From: Zasmidium citrigriseum
Taxonomy: Eukaryota; Ascomycota; Dothideomycetes; Mycosphaerellales; Mycosphaerellaceae
Assembly (NCBI GenBank): GCA_002786025.1
Contig: NHNW01000002.1
Location: 1,178,001-1,242,000 of the forward strand
DNA length: 64,000 nucleotides
Reading direction: 5' to 3'
The notes under the pieces were generated by a model. It was given only the letters and a program-made list of their open reading frames with translations. It did not search any database and was not told the origin of the DNA. The translations under genes and the position numbers were made by a program. Below, piece by piece: positions 30,701 through 39,877 of the stretch; position 1 is the stretch's first letter, and every line of letters begins with the position of its first letter.

Positions 30701-32845
30701 ATCGACGTCGCCGTCGATATCGTGGACAGGTCGCACGTACAAGGCCCGCCCGGTACGTGACAGCTTCACCTGGCCTGCTACAGGATCCTCAACCTCCGGA
30801 GGCAGCTCTTGTGCGTCTTGACGGGGAGCTGCGGCCTGGTGCAGATCCATAGGCTGCGCGAACAGTCGCAGAACCGGCGAGACAGACAGGTCTGATGAAT
30901 CGTCTTCGGTGACAATCATCACGCTGCCTCTCCAAACTTGTCGCTCTTGCGCTGCGCTAGAGCGTCTATCTCGTGATGGCTGGGCGACCTCCTTGCGAAT
31001 GCCGGTGTAACGGAGTAGAGGTCCGCACTTTAAATACAATGGAGGCTGAAAGGCCATTGATTTCTCTTCGTATGGGCCGTCCAACTGCGCAAGGTTCGGT
31101 GGAGCTTGCCTAGAGCCGGTCGAGCTGGATCGTCGTGGTTTCTCCCACCAAGCGCCGTCCGCACCGGTATCGTTTCTAGCAGCTCCGACTGTGGCCTGCT
31201 CAACGTCGAGATCCTCGATTGTGAGTCTTGCGGTCTTGGCTTGACGCCAGTCCTCAAGTGGTCTACTTGATGGTTGATAGCTTCGAGCTTCTTGGCCGTG
31301 TCGATGGAACATGTCGCTGAAATGGTGATGCTTGTCCCTGGCACCAGTCTGAACAGGGATTTGGTCATCGTTGAAACTGACCTTTTCCCTTGCCTGCTGA
31401 CCAGCAGCAGTCTGGGGCGGTATCGAGTATTTGACAGGATTTCCTGACGGATTCTGAACCTGCTGTGGTGGGATCGGATCTGGTTGGAGGTAGACTTGGG
31501 CTGCGTCTCGATCTGGCTTGCTCCCTGCCATTCCGCCAGTGCGTGCGGTCTGGAGGCTCTTTCTGGCGCCATACTCCCCAGAAAGTGGAGATCGTTTTTG
31601 AAGCTTCTTGCTGTCACTCCTGCCAACCCCAAGCCCATTCCTATCGCTTTCTCGTGAGACTGGGGAGACTGGAGAGCCTGCTGCAGAGTCTTGCATGGAG
31701 GCTTTCCGACGTTCGTATGCGAGTTTGCCCCTCTCAGCGGCCCCATCGTACGGCGACATGGGCACACCTGAGAATGCAGCCGATGCAGCTCCAGCAAAGC
31801 CAGCATCCCGCGCACGATGGCGATACTTGCCGCTCTGAGATCTGCCCAATTCTGCTGAGCCTCGTGGAGCGCTGCCCGTGCTCGTTTCGCGCGACATCTC
31901 GTTCGCACGAACATCCTGGGTTGGTTGACTGACGGCAGGTCGCGGTTCGGTCTGGCGAGGAGAATACTGATCTCTATTGCTCTCCTCTCTCAGCGCCTGG
32001 CTCGCATCGTGGAATCGTTGCGCAGGGGACAAGGGCTCAGAGACCTGCCTAGATCGCTCTTCCTCGCCTTCGCGCTGACTTGGCCTTCGCTGTGCCCCAT
32101 CACTGACAACTCTGCCCTTCTCGCTTCGTAATGTGCCATGTCTGAGCAGCTCTCCTTCTCCTTTCCCAGTCGCAATACTCCTCTGGCGAGCCTTGTGTTC
32201 TGCCGCTTCCACTCTCGCGCGCTTCTCTTCCTTGCTCCAGGATTCCAGATTCTGCAAAGGGCTCCTTTCTGGGACTGACCCTCTTCTCAATGTCTCTGAC
32301 CTGTTGGACGCATTGCTCGTCTGTCTCGACTTCTGCCGCGTTTGTATCGATTGTGTTCTAGGAGACATTGGATCCGGACTCCAAGCCTTCGCGCGAACAT
32401 TATCCGGCACATAATTCGGATCGACTCTCAAAGGCGGCTGCTTCGAAGAACCGGGGAGCTTGGTGCTATTGACATGCTGCGTTTGCGCCAGCTCGTCTGA
32501 CGTGGTCTCTGGCTGTTTATGCAACATATCGACGACAGGAGCAGTGATGACTCTCTCGGCGACCTCTCTTGCCGCCGCAACTTTGGGGTGAGTCTTCTTT
32601 TGAGATTCTGATCGATCGATGCCATTGGAGGTTGGGACGAGCGGCTCGTTCGCAGTGCGGTCGGAGTAAGAACGTCGGGCGGCATCGTTGGAGGCTCGGG
32701 CGGGTGGTTGGTAGTATGTGAAAGGACCTTGGGACGAAAGGGGTGCGTATTGGGTAGAGATCTGGGCCTTTGGAATGGGGGTCTGCTCATAGACGCCCGT
32801 TTCTGGGTTCCGCGCCCAGAGGCCGGACTGCCTTCGGTCGGACAT
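27731..32845 (-). CDS. PhoD-like phosphatase-domain protein, very large
   Basis: Single exon, 1704 residues. The first about 600 residues are polar and low-complexity (Ser, Arg, Gln, Pro) and probably disordered. From about residue 605 a folded region begins (LYLKCGPLLRYTG). The PhoD metallophosphatase core runs to about 1160: FHSCNGFSLSV, MIGGGDQVYND, NIWDDHDIIDGYGSYPHHFM and ITILGGDVHLGAIGQF contain the expected Asp/His/Asn metal ligands. A C-terminal part follows with VPYRLLVPALWYEGTG and then a Gln/Pro/Ser-rich tail. Homologues of this architecture are widespread in ascomycetes. The enzyme probably cleaves phosphodiesters or monoesters; substrate and localisation are unknown, and no signal peptide is seen. 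Confidence 0.92.
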   Translation of the reverse strand: MSDRRQSGLWARNPETGVYEQTPIPKAQISTQYAPLSSQGPFTYYQPPARASNDAARRSYSDRTANEPLVPTSNGIDRSESQKKTHPKVAAAREVAERVITAPVVDMLHKQPETTSDELAQTQHVNSTKLPGSSKQPPLRVDPNYVPDNVRAKAWSPDPMSPRTQSIQTRQKSRQTSNASNRSETLRRGSVPERSPLQNLESWSKEEKRARVEAAEHKARQRSIATGKGEGELLRHGTLRSEKGRVVSDGAQRRPSQREGEEERSRQVSEPLSPAQRFHDASQALREESNRDQYSPRQTEPRPAVSQPTQDVRANEMSRETSTGSAPRGSAELGRSQSGKYRHRARDAGFAGAASAAFSGVPMSPYDGAAERGKLAYERRKASMQDSAAGSPVSPVSRESDRNGLGVGRSDSKKLQKRSPLSGEYGARKSLQTARTGGMAGSKPDRDAAQVYLQPDPIPPQQVQNPSGNPVKYSIPPQTAAGQQAREKVSFNDDQIPVQTGARDKHHHFSDMFHRHGQEARSYQPSSRPLEDWRQAKTARLTIEDLDVEQATVGAARNDTGADGAWWEKPRRSSSTGSRQAPPNLAQLDGPYEEKSMAFQPPLYLKCGPLLRYTGIRKEVAQPSRDRRSSAAQERQVWRGSVMIVTEDDSSDLSVSPVLRLFAQPMDLHQAAAPRQDAQELPPEVEDPVAGQVKLSRTGRALYVRPVHDIDGDVDLSRQENNQGLYSATRTPVLGPQSSVGPDGRQSQHITFQDKSRIKKRDGERLGKYRDVKAVRLHTEQGFTFWRFNIEVELASTQQRVAYRINRGPAIGFWVPARGETMNIMFHSCNGFSLSVDSKNFSGPDPLWRDVLNRHQARPFHVMIGGGDQVYNDAAMRDTELFREWLQTKNPDHKHGADFSPEMQEELEQFYLDRYAMWFSQGLFSMANSQIPMVNIWDDHDIIDGYGSYPHHFMSTNVFTGLGAVAFKYYMLFQHQSLAAETDKHEPSWLLGKSPGPYINELSRNLFMSLGNNVKFLGLDCRTERMRDEILSQATYDAVFNRCRTEIVQGETKHLIVLLGVPIAYPRLNFLENILTSRMMDPIKAIGRTGMLGGFVNKFDGGVEILDDLDDHWTAKHHKAERNWFIQELQELAAEKSVRITILGGDVHLGAIGQFYSAKKLGIAKDKDHRYMPNVISSAIVNTPPPTMMADVLNRRNKVHHLDAETDEDMIPMFSHDVDGSRRNNNHLLPRRNFCVIREYVPGSTRPNSPVEDRQEPGTPASATFGADRNADDEKDRRFPPGSMKRTMSLTRGPVNLVRRLSGSSKSRNPPVSLAPEHVKPYNAQDQGPPPRRTNSLNERGSNGYFQPEMPERRPSFHRRPTNLSVKEARKAAAKFDAENNLDGREPGHIDLEGGLDISLCMEVDQHNPTGTTVPYRLLVPALWYEGTGDVNTARFSSHRASLMQRLKWNRKRETPAEDRSWTGSEGSRSRSPSFEERPSVDRFDSTTERNTAANAMGLTSTGRGAPQFQGGKNGGSPISLKDATPREIRSNGSAPTNAYSKGYNLSSPPIGIHQHQQQQQYPGGQTQRKYTTQQLRTNPPPPSANNNPYPQSGYRRASAPAPAHTKSPPRQTQGYDGAGYDSEGSLTPSEEYSDYDEEEVEPRGNKPPAPVRRGSKAERFFGIGDGGAGGRKSMDAGREGGGVAGLLRRSNTGGEKKRWQVWK

Positions 32846-33653
32846 TTTTGGATTTGTGGGAAGAGTCAGACATTACACGCGGAAACAGTCGGTCGCTCGA
32901 ACGCAGCAATTATTCATCGGGAGTGGAAAGATGGCTGGGCAGTAGTGGTGAAGTTGGACATATCGTGGCTGGCACCAGAGCTCTCTCCGCGCCTAACGAC
33001 AAGCGAGGACGACGGCGTCATCTCCCGCCGAACCTTCTCAATCCTGATTTGCAGCCAGCTAGAGATCTGATAAACAATTCATATGTGTATTTCTTTCTGT
33101 TGTTGATATTCTGAGACAGAGATTGTCTCGGCATGCTTGAAACGATGGCGACCACGCGGTCCACGCAAGGTACGCATGGAGACTCGTTGAAATGTCGGCT
33201 TGGCCGTCCGTCTCCTGTAACGTTCACGAGGGCCGGAGCCTGGAAAGGCCTTGGACAAAAGATCGATGTGACTATGTCAATACCATGGAAGCGCGCGTGA
33301 ACTGGATTGTTTTCTTGCGTGCGAGGCCCCTCAATCGTTCTAATCGGACGATTCCCCGGCAGGTTGATTAAATCCATTCACTTCGATTAAAGTTTGGAGA
33401 TCCCGGGGCGCGGATGTTCCCGCGAGAAAGGGTCTCGGCTGACTTTCTTGGGGCCGCCGCATTTCCCCTTCAATGAAGCCACCTAAGCTCACCACCTCTC
33501 TTTCTCTTTCACCCACATTGTCTCCGCTCCGCCGCCTCGATTTGGACGACATGAACCCGAGATAGCCACCGTCGCCGCGCATGATTGACACATAATCCAC
33601 GCTCGCTCGCTGCTCCTCGTTGCCGACCTCCCGACCCTCCAAATTCCGCCAAC
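32846..33653. promoter_or_regulatory. Divergent promoter region, PhoD-like / kexin
   Basis: 808 bp between head-to-head starts, CT-rich close to the kexin ATG. An in-frame ATG at 33585 would add 23 residues before the kexin signal peptide and was not chosen. Confidence 0.5.
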
Positions 33654-36209
33654 ATGCACTTATGGACGGGCATTCTGTCGTTACTGCTTCTTTCAGCAGA
33701 TGCAGCACACCACAAGCGCAGCTACGACTCATCAGACTACTACGCCGTCCACATCCGATCAGGAGTCGATCCTGAGCTTGTGTCGCGACACCTCGGTCTG
33801 CGCAATGAAGGGCCGCTCGGCGAATTGGAGGACCACTACATCTTTAGCACCAACGAGAGACGACACGAATATGATCACATTAACACTGCGAAGCGGGATC
33901 TGAAACAGAGGAGGAGAAAGAGAGAACTTGGCGCAGATGCACCGCACATCCTCGACCACGTGCTGTTATCACAAAAGCAAGAGCTACACAAGCGCTTCCC
34001 TCTTGTAAAACGAGACGCGCCCTCAGAGCGCTCCATCAGACAAGGAACCGCATTTGGCTCAGCACAGCCCGACGCCGAGGCCGTTCAGGAGGGTTTGCTG
34101 ATTGCCAAGAATTTGAGTATCCAGGATCCCATCTTTCAGGAGCAGTGGCATTTGCATAATACGGTAGAGCTCGGTCATGACATCAATGTCACGGGAGTAT
34201 GGCAGCAGGGAATCACGGGCAAGAACAGCACCGTCTGTATTGTGGACGATGGACTGGACATGGACAGTGACGACTTGAGGGACAATTACTTCGCTGAGGG
34301 CAGCTACGATTTCAATGATCAAGTGGACGATCCGAAGCCGAGATTGTCAGATGATAAGCACGGCACGCGCTGCGCAGGCGAGATCAGTGCCGTGAGGAAT
34401 AATGTGTGCGGTGTGGGTGTCGCATACGATGGAAAGGTCTCAGGATGCCGCATTCTATCCAAGGTCATTTCCGATGCCGACGAAGCGATTGCTATGAACT
34501 ACAAATTCGACAAGAATCTGATCTACTCGTGCTCGTGGGGACCCCCAGACGATGGACGGGCTATGGAACAGCCCGGAATTCTGATTCGAAGAGCCATGGT
34601 GAACGGCGTTCAAAAAGGGCGAGACGGCAAAGGCAGCATCTACGTTTTCGCTATCGGAAATGGAGCTGCCAATGATGACAACTGTAACTTCGACGGCTAC
34701 ACCAACAGCATCTACTCAGTCTCCGTGGGAGGTATTGACAGGAAAGGACTGCATCCGTACTACAGCGAGAAGTGCTCTGCGCAGCTGGTCGTCACCTATT
34801 CTAGCGGATCTGGCGACGCAATCCATACAACCGACGTTGGCAAGGATCTTTGCTACGTCAACCACGGAGGAACTTCCGCGGCTGGTCCCTTGGTGGCTGG
34901 CATCTACGCCCTCATGCTCGAAGTGAACTCAGATCTGACATGGAGAGACATCCAGTGGCTTACGGTCATCACTGCGGTCAAGATCGATCAAGAAAGCGAC
35001 TATCAGATGAACGAGGCCATGGGCAAGGAGTTCAGCCATCAGTTTGGCTACGGCAAAGCCGATGCCTACGCCCTGGTTGAAGCCGCCAAGACCTGGAAGA
35101 ACGTCAAGCCGCAAGCCTGGTACTACAGCCCCTGGCTGCACGTCAAGCATCCCATCCCGCAAGGCGAGAAAGGACTCGCATCGAGCTTCGAGGTGACAGA
35201 GGAGATGCTTAAGAAAGCAAACCTCGCCCGTCTGGAGCATGTCACTGTCACGATGAATGTCGAGCATACGCGCCGTGGAGACCTTTCTGTCGAACTGAAG
35301 AGTCCCTCAGGAATGGTCAGCCACATCGCTACTCACCGCAGGAATGACGACGCCAACTCCGGATATATTGACTGGACATTCATGAGTGTCGCGCATTGGG
35401 GAGAGTCGGGCATCGGCAAATGGACTGTCATCGTCAAGGATACCAACATCAACGAGCACAGCGGCACTTTCACCGACTGGCACCTCAAGCTTTGGGGTGA
35501 ATCTATTGATGGAGACAAGCAGAAGTTGCTTCCAATGCCTACTGACCACGATGACGACGATCACGATCAAGACGAAATTACGACCGAGACCGCCTCCGCC
35601 CATACCACCACTGTTGCAGTTCCCACTGAGACTGGCGCGCCTGAGGGTAACCCAACCGACCATATCGATCGTCCACAGCACCCTGGCAAGCCAACCTCGG
35701 CCCCGGCGAAGCCCACTCCAACCTCTCCCCTGGATCTCGGCCACGAAGACCAGCAACAAGACACCACACCAACGCCAACCCCCGGCGTCGACGACTCACA
35801 CTGGCTCCCACACATCTTCCCAACTTTCGGCGTCAGCAAGAAGACCCAAATCTGGATCTACGGCTCCATCGGCCTCATCATCCTCTTCCTCATCGGCCTC
35901 TGCGCCTGGATCTTCTACTACCGCCGCAAGAAGCGCTGGATGAATCGCGACGACTACGGCTTCGAAATGGTCGACCATGACGACCACGACGAAAACGCGC
36001 CGCTCGCGAACGGGAAGTCTAAGAGGAACCGGAGAGCCGGCGAGCTGTATGATGCGTTTGCGGAACATAGCGATGATGCGGATGAGTTTAGCCTTGGGGG
36101 CAGTGATGATGAGAGCGAGGATGAGGATAGGAGGGGACATGTTGGTGGGGGAAATGAGGAGAGGTATAGAGATCATGAGCCTACCCGGGAGGGTGTGGAT
36201 GTGAGGTAG
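33654..36209 (+). CDS. kex2: Kexin-type subtilisin protease (proprotein convertase)
   Basis: Intronless, 851 residues. It cleaves secretory precursors after KR/RR in the late Golgi. A signal peptide (MHLWTGILSLLLLSADAA) leads into a propeptide with dibasic sites (KQRRRKR, LVKRDAP). The S8 kexin catalytic domain has Asp in VCIVDDGLDMDSDDL (near 198), His in DDKHGTRCAGE (near 235), oxyanion Asn in AIGNGAANDDN (near 338) and Ser in NHGGTSAAGPL (near 407). A P domain spans about 480-620, then a Ser/Thr/Pro-rich stalk, one transmembrane helix (about 733-756) and an acidic cytosolic tail for Golgi retention. Complete with no missing catalytic residue. Confidence 0.97.
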   Translation: MHLWTGILSLLLLSADAAHHKRSYDSSDYYAVHIRSGVDPELVSRHLGLRNEGPLGELEDHYIFSTNERRHEYDHINTAKRDLKQRRRKRELGADAPHILDHVLLSQKQELHKRFPLVKRDAPSERSIRQGTAFGSAQPDAEAVQEGLLIAKNLSIQDPIFQEQWHLHNTVELGHDINVTGVWQQGITGKNSTVCIVDDGLDMDSDDLRDNYFAEGSYDFNDQVDDPKPRLSDDKHGTRCAGEISAVRNNVCGVGVAYDGKVSGCRILSKVISDADEAIAMNYKFDKNLIYSCSWGPPDDGRAMEQPGILIRRAMVNGVQKGRDGKGSIYVFAIGNGAANDDNCNFDGYTNSIYSVSVGGIDRKGLHPYYSEKCSAQLVVTYSSGSGDAIHTTDVGKDLCYVNHGGTSAAGPLVAGIYALMLEVNSDLTWRDIQWLTVITAVKIDQESDYQMNEAMGKEFSHQFGYGKADAYALVEAAKTWKNVKPQAWYYSPWLHVKHPIPQGEKGLASSFEVTEEMLKKANLARLEHVTVTMNVEHTRRGDLSVELKSPSGMVSHIATHRRNDDANSGYIDWTFMSVAHWGESGIGKWTVIVKDTNINEHSGTFTDWHLKLWGESIDGDKQKLLPMPTDHDDDDHDQDEITTETASAHTTTVAVPTETGAPEGNPTDHIDRPQHPGKPTSAPAKPTPTSPLDLGHEDQQQDTTPTPTPGVDDSHWLPHIFPTFGVSKKTQIWIYGSIGLIILFLIGLCAWIFYYRRKKRWMNRDDYGFEMVDHDDHDENAPLANGKSKRNRRAGELYDAFAEHSDDADEFSLGGSDDESEDEDRRGHVGGGNEERYRDHEPTREGVDVR

Positions 36210-37199
36210 TGTTTTTGAGGGAGTTTTGGTCTCTGGTGCATTGGGTGGTGTTTGAAGCTGGGTATACTCTCTCCACGCGCGGATACTTTTATGTATGCAT
36301 TTGAGAGGGGTATACATATCGATAGGAATGTGCGCTGAATGAAGAGTGTTCTTGCAACCCCCTTCCCCTTTCCTTGGTTGCATCTTGGAGCGGTGAGGTG
36401 ATGACTGGTGACGATGTTTTCCTCATCGGAGACTGACGATATTCTTTCTGTCAGTGCCGGACGGATCGACCACTGAACCGGATCTCGAACCTAACTCTTG
36501 CCAGCGCCGAACGAACGCATGCACGAGAGCCCCATCACCAAGGACCTCCCCGATCGCTGCGCTGGTAGCAGAACGCAGGAGAGAGAGGAGTAACGAGGCG
36601 GCATACACGGTCCGCTATGAGCCAAGATGATCGATGCGATGCAATCTGTGGGCAATGGCGTAGCCGGCGTGGCCGTCGGCCGGAGCAGGCAAGATAAATT
36701 ATAGCATGGCGTGCAGGCGCGATAGCCGAATTGAAGCGTACAGCCATCAACGCCATGGTTATGTCAGATTGGCCGAACGGAGCAACGCACATCTCATCCT
36801 GGCGAAAGTAAACACATGGACAAGCACGACCGGCCTTACGGCGCTAGCAGACGCCACGATGCCTGTACAGCAAAGGAATACCTTCATACGGCCGGTCATG
36901 TCTGTCCATGTGTTTACTTACCCATGACGCCACGCGATGGGTCGTCCAGCTCACTTCGGTGCTGATGAGAAGTCTGGGGCGTAGCTTCGACCCCGAAAAC
37001 GAAGAAGGCTTTGAGCGACACGTGTCGGTCAGATCAAATTTGCTATGGATGCCGAGCTAGAGATGAATGTGCAACCTGGGAGAAGAGGCCGCTGCGGCCA
37101 CCGACATGGTGCAGGTGATGGGCGAAGTATTTGAGGAGCTGATATCCTCGAGTTCGACTTGGAGTTGGAGGTACATTGACATCTGACTACGATCACGTG
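36210..37199. other. Intergenic region (1 kb) with inverted repeat
   Basis: No supported coding sequence; its main structure is the 114 bp inverted-repeat element listed next. Confidence 0.5.
36806..36919. repeat. 114 bp inverted-repeat element (30 bp arms)
   Basis: Arms 36806-36835 and 36890-36919 are reverse complements with only a few mismatches. They begin AAGTAAACACATGGACA and end GACCGGCC at the loop side. The 54 bp loop shows no coding potential. Size and structure fit a MITE remnant or a long hairpin. No clear target-site duplication was seen. Confidence 0.7.
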
Positions 37200-38074
37200 A
37201 TGGAGAAACTTGCTTCTTCTCAAGCAGAGAGCGACCTACAGCGGGAGTTTGAGCGGTGGCTAAATGAAGCTCAAGGTGGTCAGGACACCGAGAACGACCT
37301 TCAACAACAAATTTGGATGGATGTTCTTCAAGATGGCCATGAGTCCTATCTGGGCTTCAACAATCCCGACTGGGTACCTTCTACTTCGACCTGGCAGCCT
37401 ATCAACAGACCCGTCACGAACGATACTCGAGAATTGAAAAGAGCTACGACGCTCGCTGCAGACAGCCTCTCTGACATTCCGCTGCATGGCTTCACTGGCG
37501 TGCAGTCTTTCAACCAGGCTTCTCGGGATACCGACTACGCCTTTGATACTGCATCCGAGGTCGACGAGGGGTTTCGATGGACATCGATGGCATATGGAGC
37601 GTCACAATCACTTGGCCTAGAGACCAGCGACGCTACCGTTGCCAACACGCTGGATCACGATCCATTCGATGACGCCGTCGCCAATCAAAGACTTCATATT
37701 ACGCCAGACCTTCCAACCTACACCGCCAAGCAACGATCAGACATCGACTTTACTGTCTCACACACCCTGATCCCCTTCTTGCCAGGCGCACCGACCGGGA
37801 CAAAGCAACCGTCAGCAACTCCATCGAAAAATCTCAAGCCCGTAGACTGACATTAAACAGAGCGCCAAAACGAACAAGGCCGAAGCCGCACGTGTGCTAT
37901 GCGTGCGACAGCGCTTTCGCCTACCCCAAGGACCTTCGACGACACAGGCTTGACAAGCACTCCTCTGAGAGACCATATAAGTGTCCTCGACAGCACTGCG
38001 ACTTCCACAGGAGAGGTTTCAAGCGACACGATGCTTGCATCCGTCATTTCAGAACATGTCATTCACTCATCTGA
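37200..38074 (+). CDS. C2H2 zinc-finger protein (tandem pair, member 1)
   Basis: Exons 37200-37810 and 37861-38074 (50 bp intron, phase 2) give 274 residues. A long acidic, polar N-terminus (no domain recognised) is joined by a basic linker (PAPKRTRPKP) to two C-terminal fingers. The first is CYACDSAFAYPKDLRRHRLDKH. The second is C-x4-C-x15-H-x4-H, beginning CPRQHCDFHRRGF. The fingers closely resemble those of the next gene. Likely a DNA-binding regulator. The intron is inferred from frame and from the matching position in the paralogue; without it, the first ORF stops before the fingers. Confidence 0.75.
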
Positions 38075-38157
38075 CACCACAAAGGGGTCTTTTCACTGAA
38101 TGAATATTGGGGTCCAAGTCGACAAGATGCACAAATTGAAAAACATCAATAACCCAT

Positions 38158-38178
38158 TCTAAGGACCTGGTCCTTAGA
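38158..38178. repeat. 21 bp perfect palindrome
   Basis: 10 bp arms (TCTAAGGACC / GGTCCTTAGA) flank a single T. It is 80 bp after the stop of the first C2H2 gene, so it could be a regulator site or an RNA hairpin at the transcript end. Confidence 0.6.
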
Positions 38179-38265
38179 GATGTCGAAAAACCAAAAGACT
38201 GAGACGGGACACATAAATTCATACACTCGATCAACCCGCTCCGCCCGCCGACAACTCACTCGCCT

Positions 38266-38291
38266 TTGGCCCTGGCTAAAGCCAGGGCCAA
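38266..38291. repeat. 26 bp inverted repeat
   Basis: 12 bp arms (TTGGCCCTGGCT / AGCCAGGGCCAA) separated by AA, about 120 bp before the likely start of the second C2H2 gene. Confidence 0.6.
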
Positions 38292-38412
38292 CGCCAACCT
38301 CCGGTCGCGAACAGAGATTTCGAACGAGAGCCACGAAATTGAGGCCGCTGGAGCTGAATGCGAGCATTTGAAACCTCGCACGCTTCTGCGCTTTCTGTTA
38401 TGTTTTGCGAAA

Positions 38413-39171
38413 ATGTGCGCTTCTTTAACAAGTGTGATGGAGGTTCGGGAAGCCGGCGTTCAGGCACCCTCACGGGCAGCTGTCGCCACCACACAATCGA
38501 ACGCGCCTCATGGTGCCTCAGGCAACCACACACCACCACCTTTCGATTGGGATGACCTTCTCGACGTCGTTTTCGATGACTACTTTGATACAATCGACAC
38601 AGGTACCGAGCCTGGCAATGGTCAAGCAGCCTCTGGTACCGCGGACCATTCCGCCACGTCATCCTCGCCAGAGACCTTCACTACATTCTCCGACATCCTA
38701 GGTAGATTCGACAATGGACAAAACGCTTCGGTCTCCAACGCTGCTGGAACTTCATTCCATCCACAATTCACTCAGGACGGCTGGACATCCTTTAACGACC
38801 CCACTCTCCTGCCATTCGAGGACACAACGCTCGCAGCCATTGACGTCGCAAGCTATTCGCCGCTCCAGGATGGCGCACAAAATACTCAGCGCGATGAGAA
38901 CGTATCCTCCTCGCAGTTCGTCGTCCCTGAAATTCACATTGTCTCGCCAATACTGATACTTTCCAGATCATCAGGCCCCGCCGACTCGAAGAAACATCGA
39001 TGCCAGATCTGTGACAAGCCGTTCAAATACCCGAAGGACGTAAAGCGTCATCACAAGTCGATGCATTCTTCGGACAAGCCTTACAAGTGTCCCCACGAGT
39101 TTTGCAAGTATCACGAGAAAGGGTTCCCGCGCAAAGATGCGTTCAAGAAGCATATGCAGCGACATACATGA
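38413..39171 (+). CDS. C2H2 zinc-finger protein (tandem pair, member 2)
   Basis: Exons 38413-38915 and 38967-39171 give 235 residues; a second Met at 38440 would give 226. The N-terminus is acidic and Ser/Thr-rich. The C-terminus has two fingers with the same spacing as the neighbour: CQICDKPFKYPKDVKRHHKSMH, then CPHEFCKYHEKGF..H-x3-H. The proposed 51 bp intron (38916-38966, phase 2) sits at the same place as in the paralogue but has no stop and is a multiple of three, so it is invisible in a simple ORF. The pair is an old tandem duplication: fingers are conserved and N-termini are not. Confidence 0.72.
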   Translation: MCASLTSVMEVREAGVQAPSRAAVATTQSNAPHGASGNHTPPPFDWDDLLDVVFDDYFDTIDTGTEPGNGQAASGTADHSATSSSPETFTTFSDILGRFDNGQNASVSNAAGTSFHPQFTQDGWTSFNDPTLLPFEDTTLAAIDVASYSPLQDGAQNTQRDENVSSSQFVVPEIHIVSPILILSRSSGPADSKKHRCQICDKPFKYPKDVKRHHKSMHSSDKPYKCPHEFCKYHEKGFPRKDAFKKHMQRHT

Positions 39172-39877
39172 TATGGATGATTGAATGATTTACGAGCTGA
39201 TGGCAAGGCGTCGGGCTGTTCTGGGCATTCGATGAGCGAGGAATTCTTATGTTGCTCTGACATTCTATTGCGTATGTTCTATTGTATTTGAGCGCTGACC
39301 GGGTTTATGCAGCAATTTAGTGCATTTATTTAATATGCCCCAGGATTCTCGGGCCGTTGGAAGGATTTCAACCGCTCCCGAGTCCCGACCTCTCCTTCAC
39401 GCTTTCACTCACCGACTTCCTCACCACCATCGTCTCGACGTACCTATAGAACGTCGACACAGGCTGCAAGAACTGAATGCGATGCGACCAATCATGATAG
39501 GAAATACTGACTCTACGCACGAGATGTCGAGCGACGGCGGAGGAAACCCTCCGAGGGTCCACAACGATTTTTGGATCATTAGGGCTCATCACTGTACCTG
39601 CACTGACGCCGGCATGAAACATGCAGCCAGCTACCACTAGACCCGTACAGAGCCCCAACTCCATCTCGAATCCTGCAGAGCTTGGCTCAATGTAGACATT
39701 CGAGCCCGGGAATATACTCACTCGCAGATCTTTGGTAAGCTTGCACAAAAGTGGTTCACAGCATAGTCAGCTGGAAGGCTGAGTCCATCGTACGATGGAT
39801 CAATACTACTTCAACCCTCAACGTCACCTCTTCGTGGCTGCCTGGTGTCTCTTAAAGAGCATGAGAAGAGCCAAGCC
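39172..39877. other. Intergenic region
   Basis: 706 bp. A minus-strand ORF (39748-39368, no ATG near its start) has protein-like composition, but splice and start support are lacking, so it is not called as a gene. Confidence 0.4.

Larger units (their letters stand above)
38075..38412. other. Spacer between the paired C2H2 genes
   Basis: 338 bp containing two near-perfect palindromes (38158-38178 and 38266-38291) and otherwise no feature. Confidence 0.5.

Noticed and set aside
31030..31914. 294-codon minus-strand ORF in another frame of the PhoD-like gene
   Set aside because: Lies within the 1704-residue ORF and has no start or domain support.
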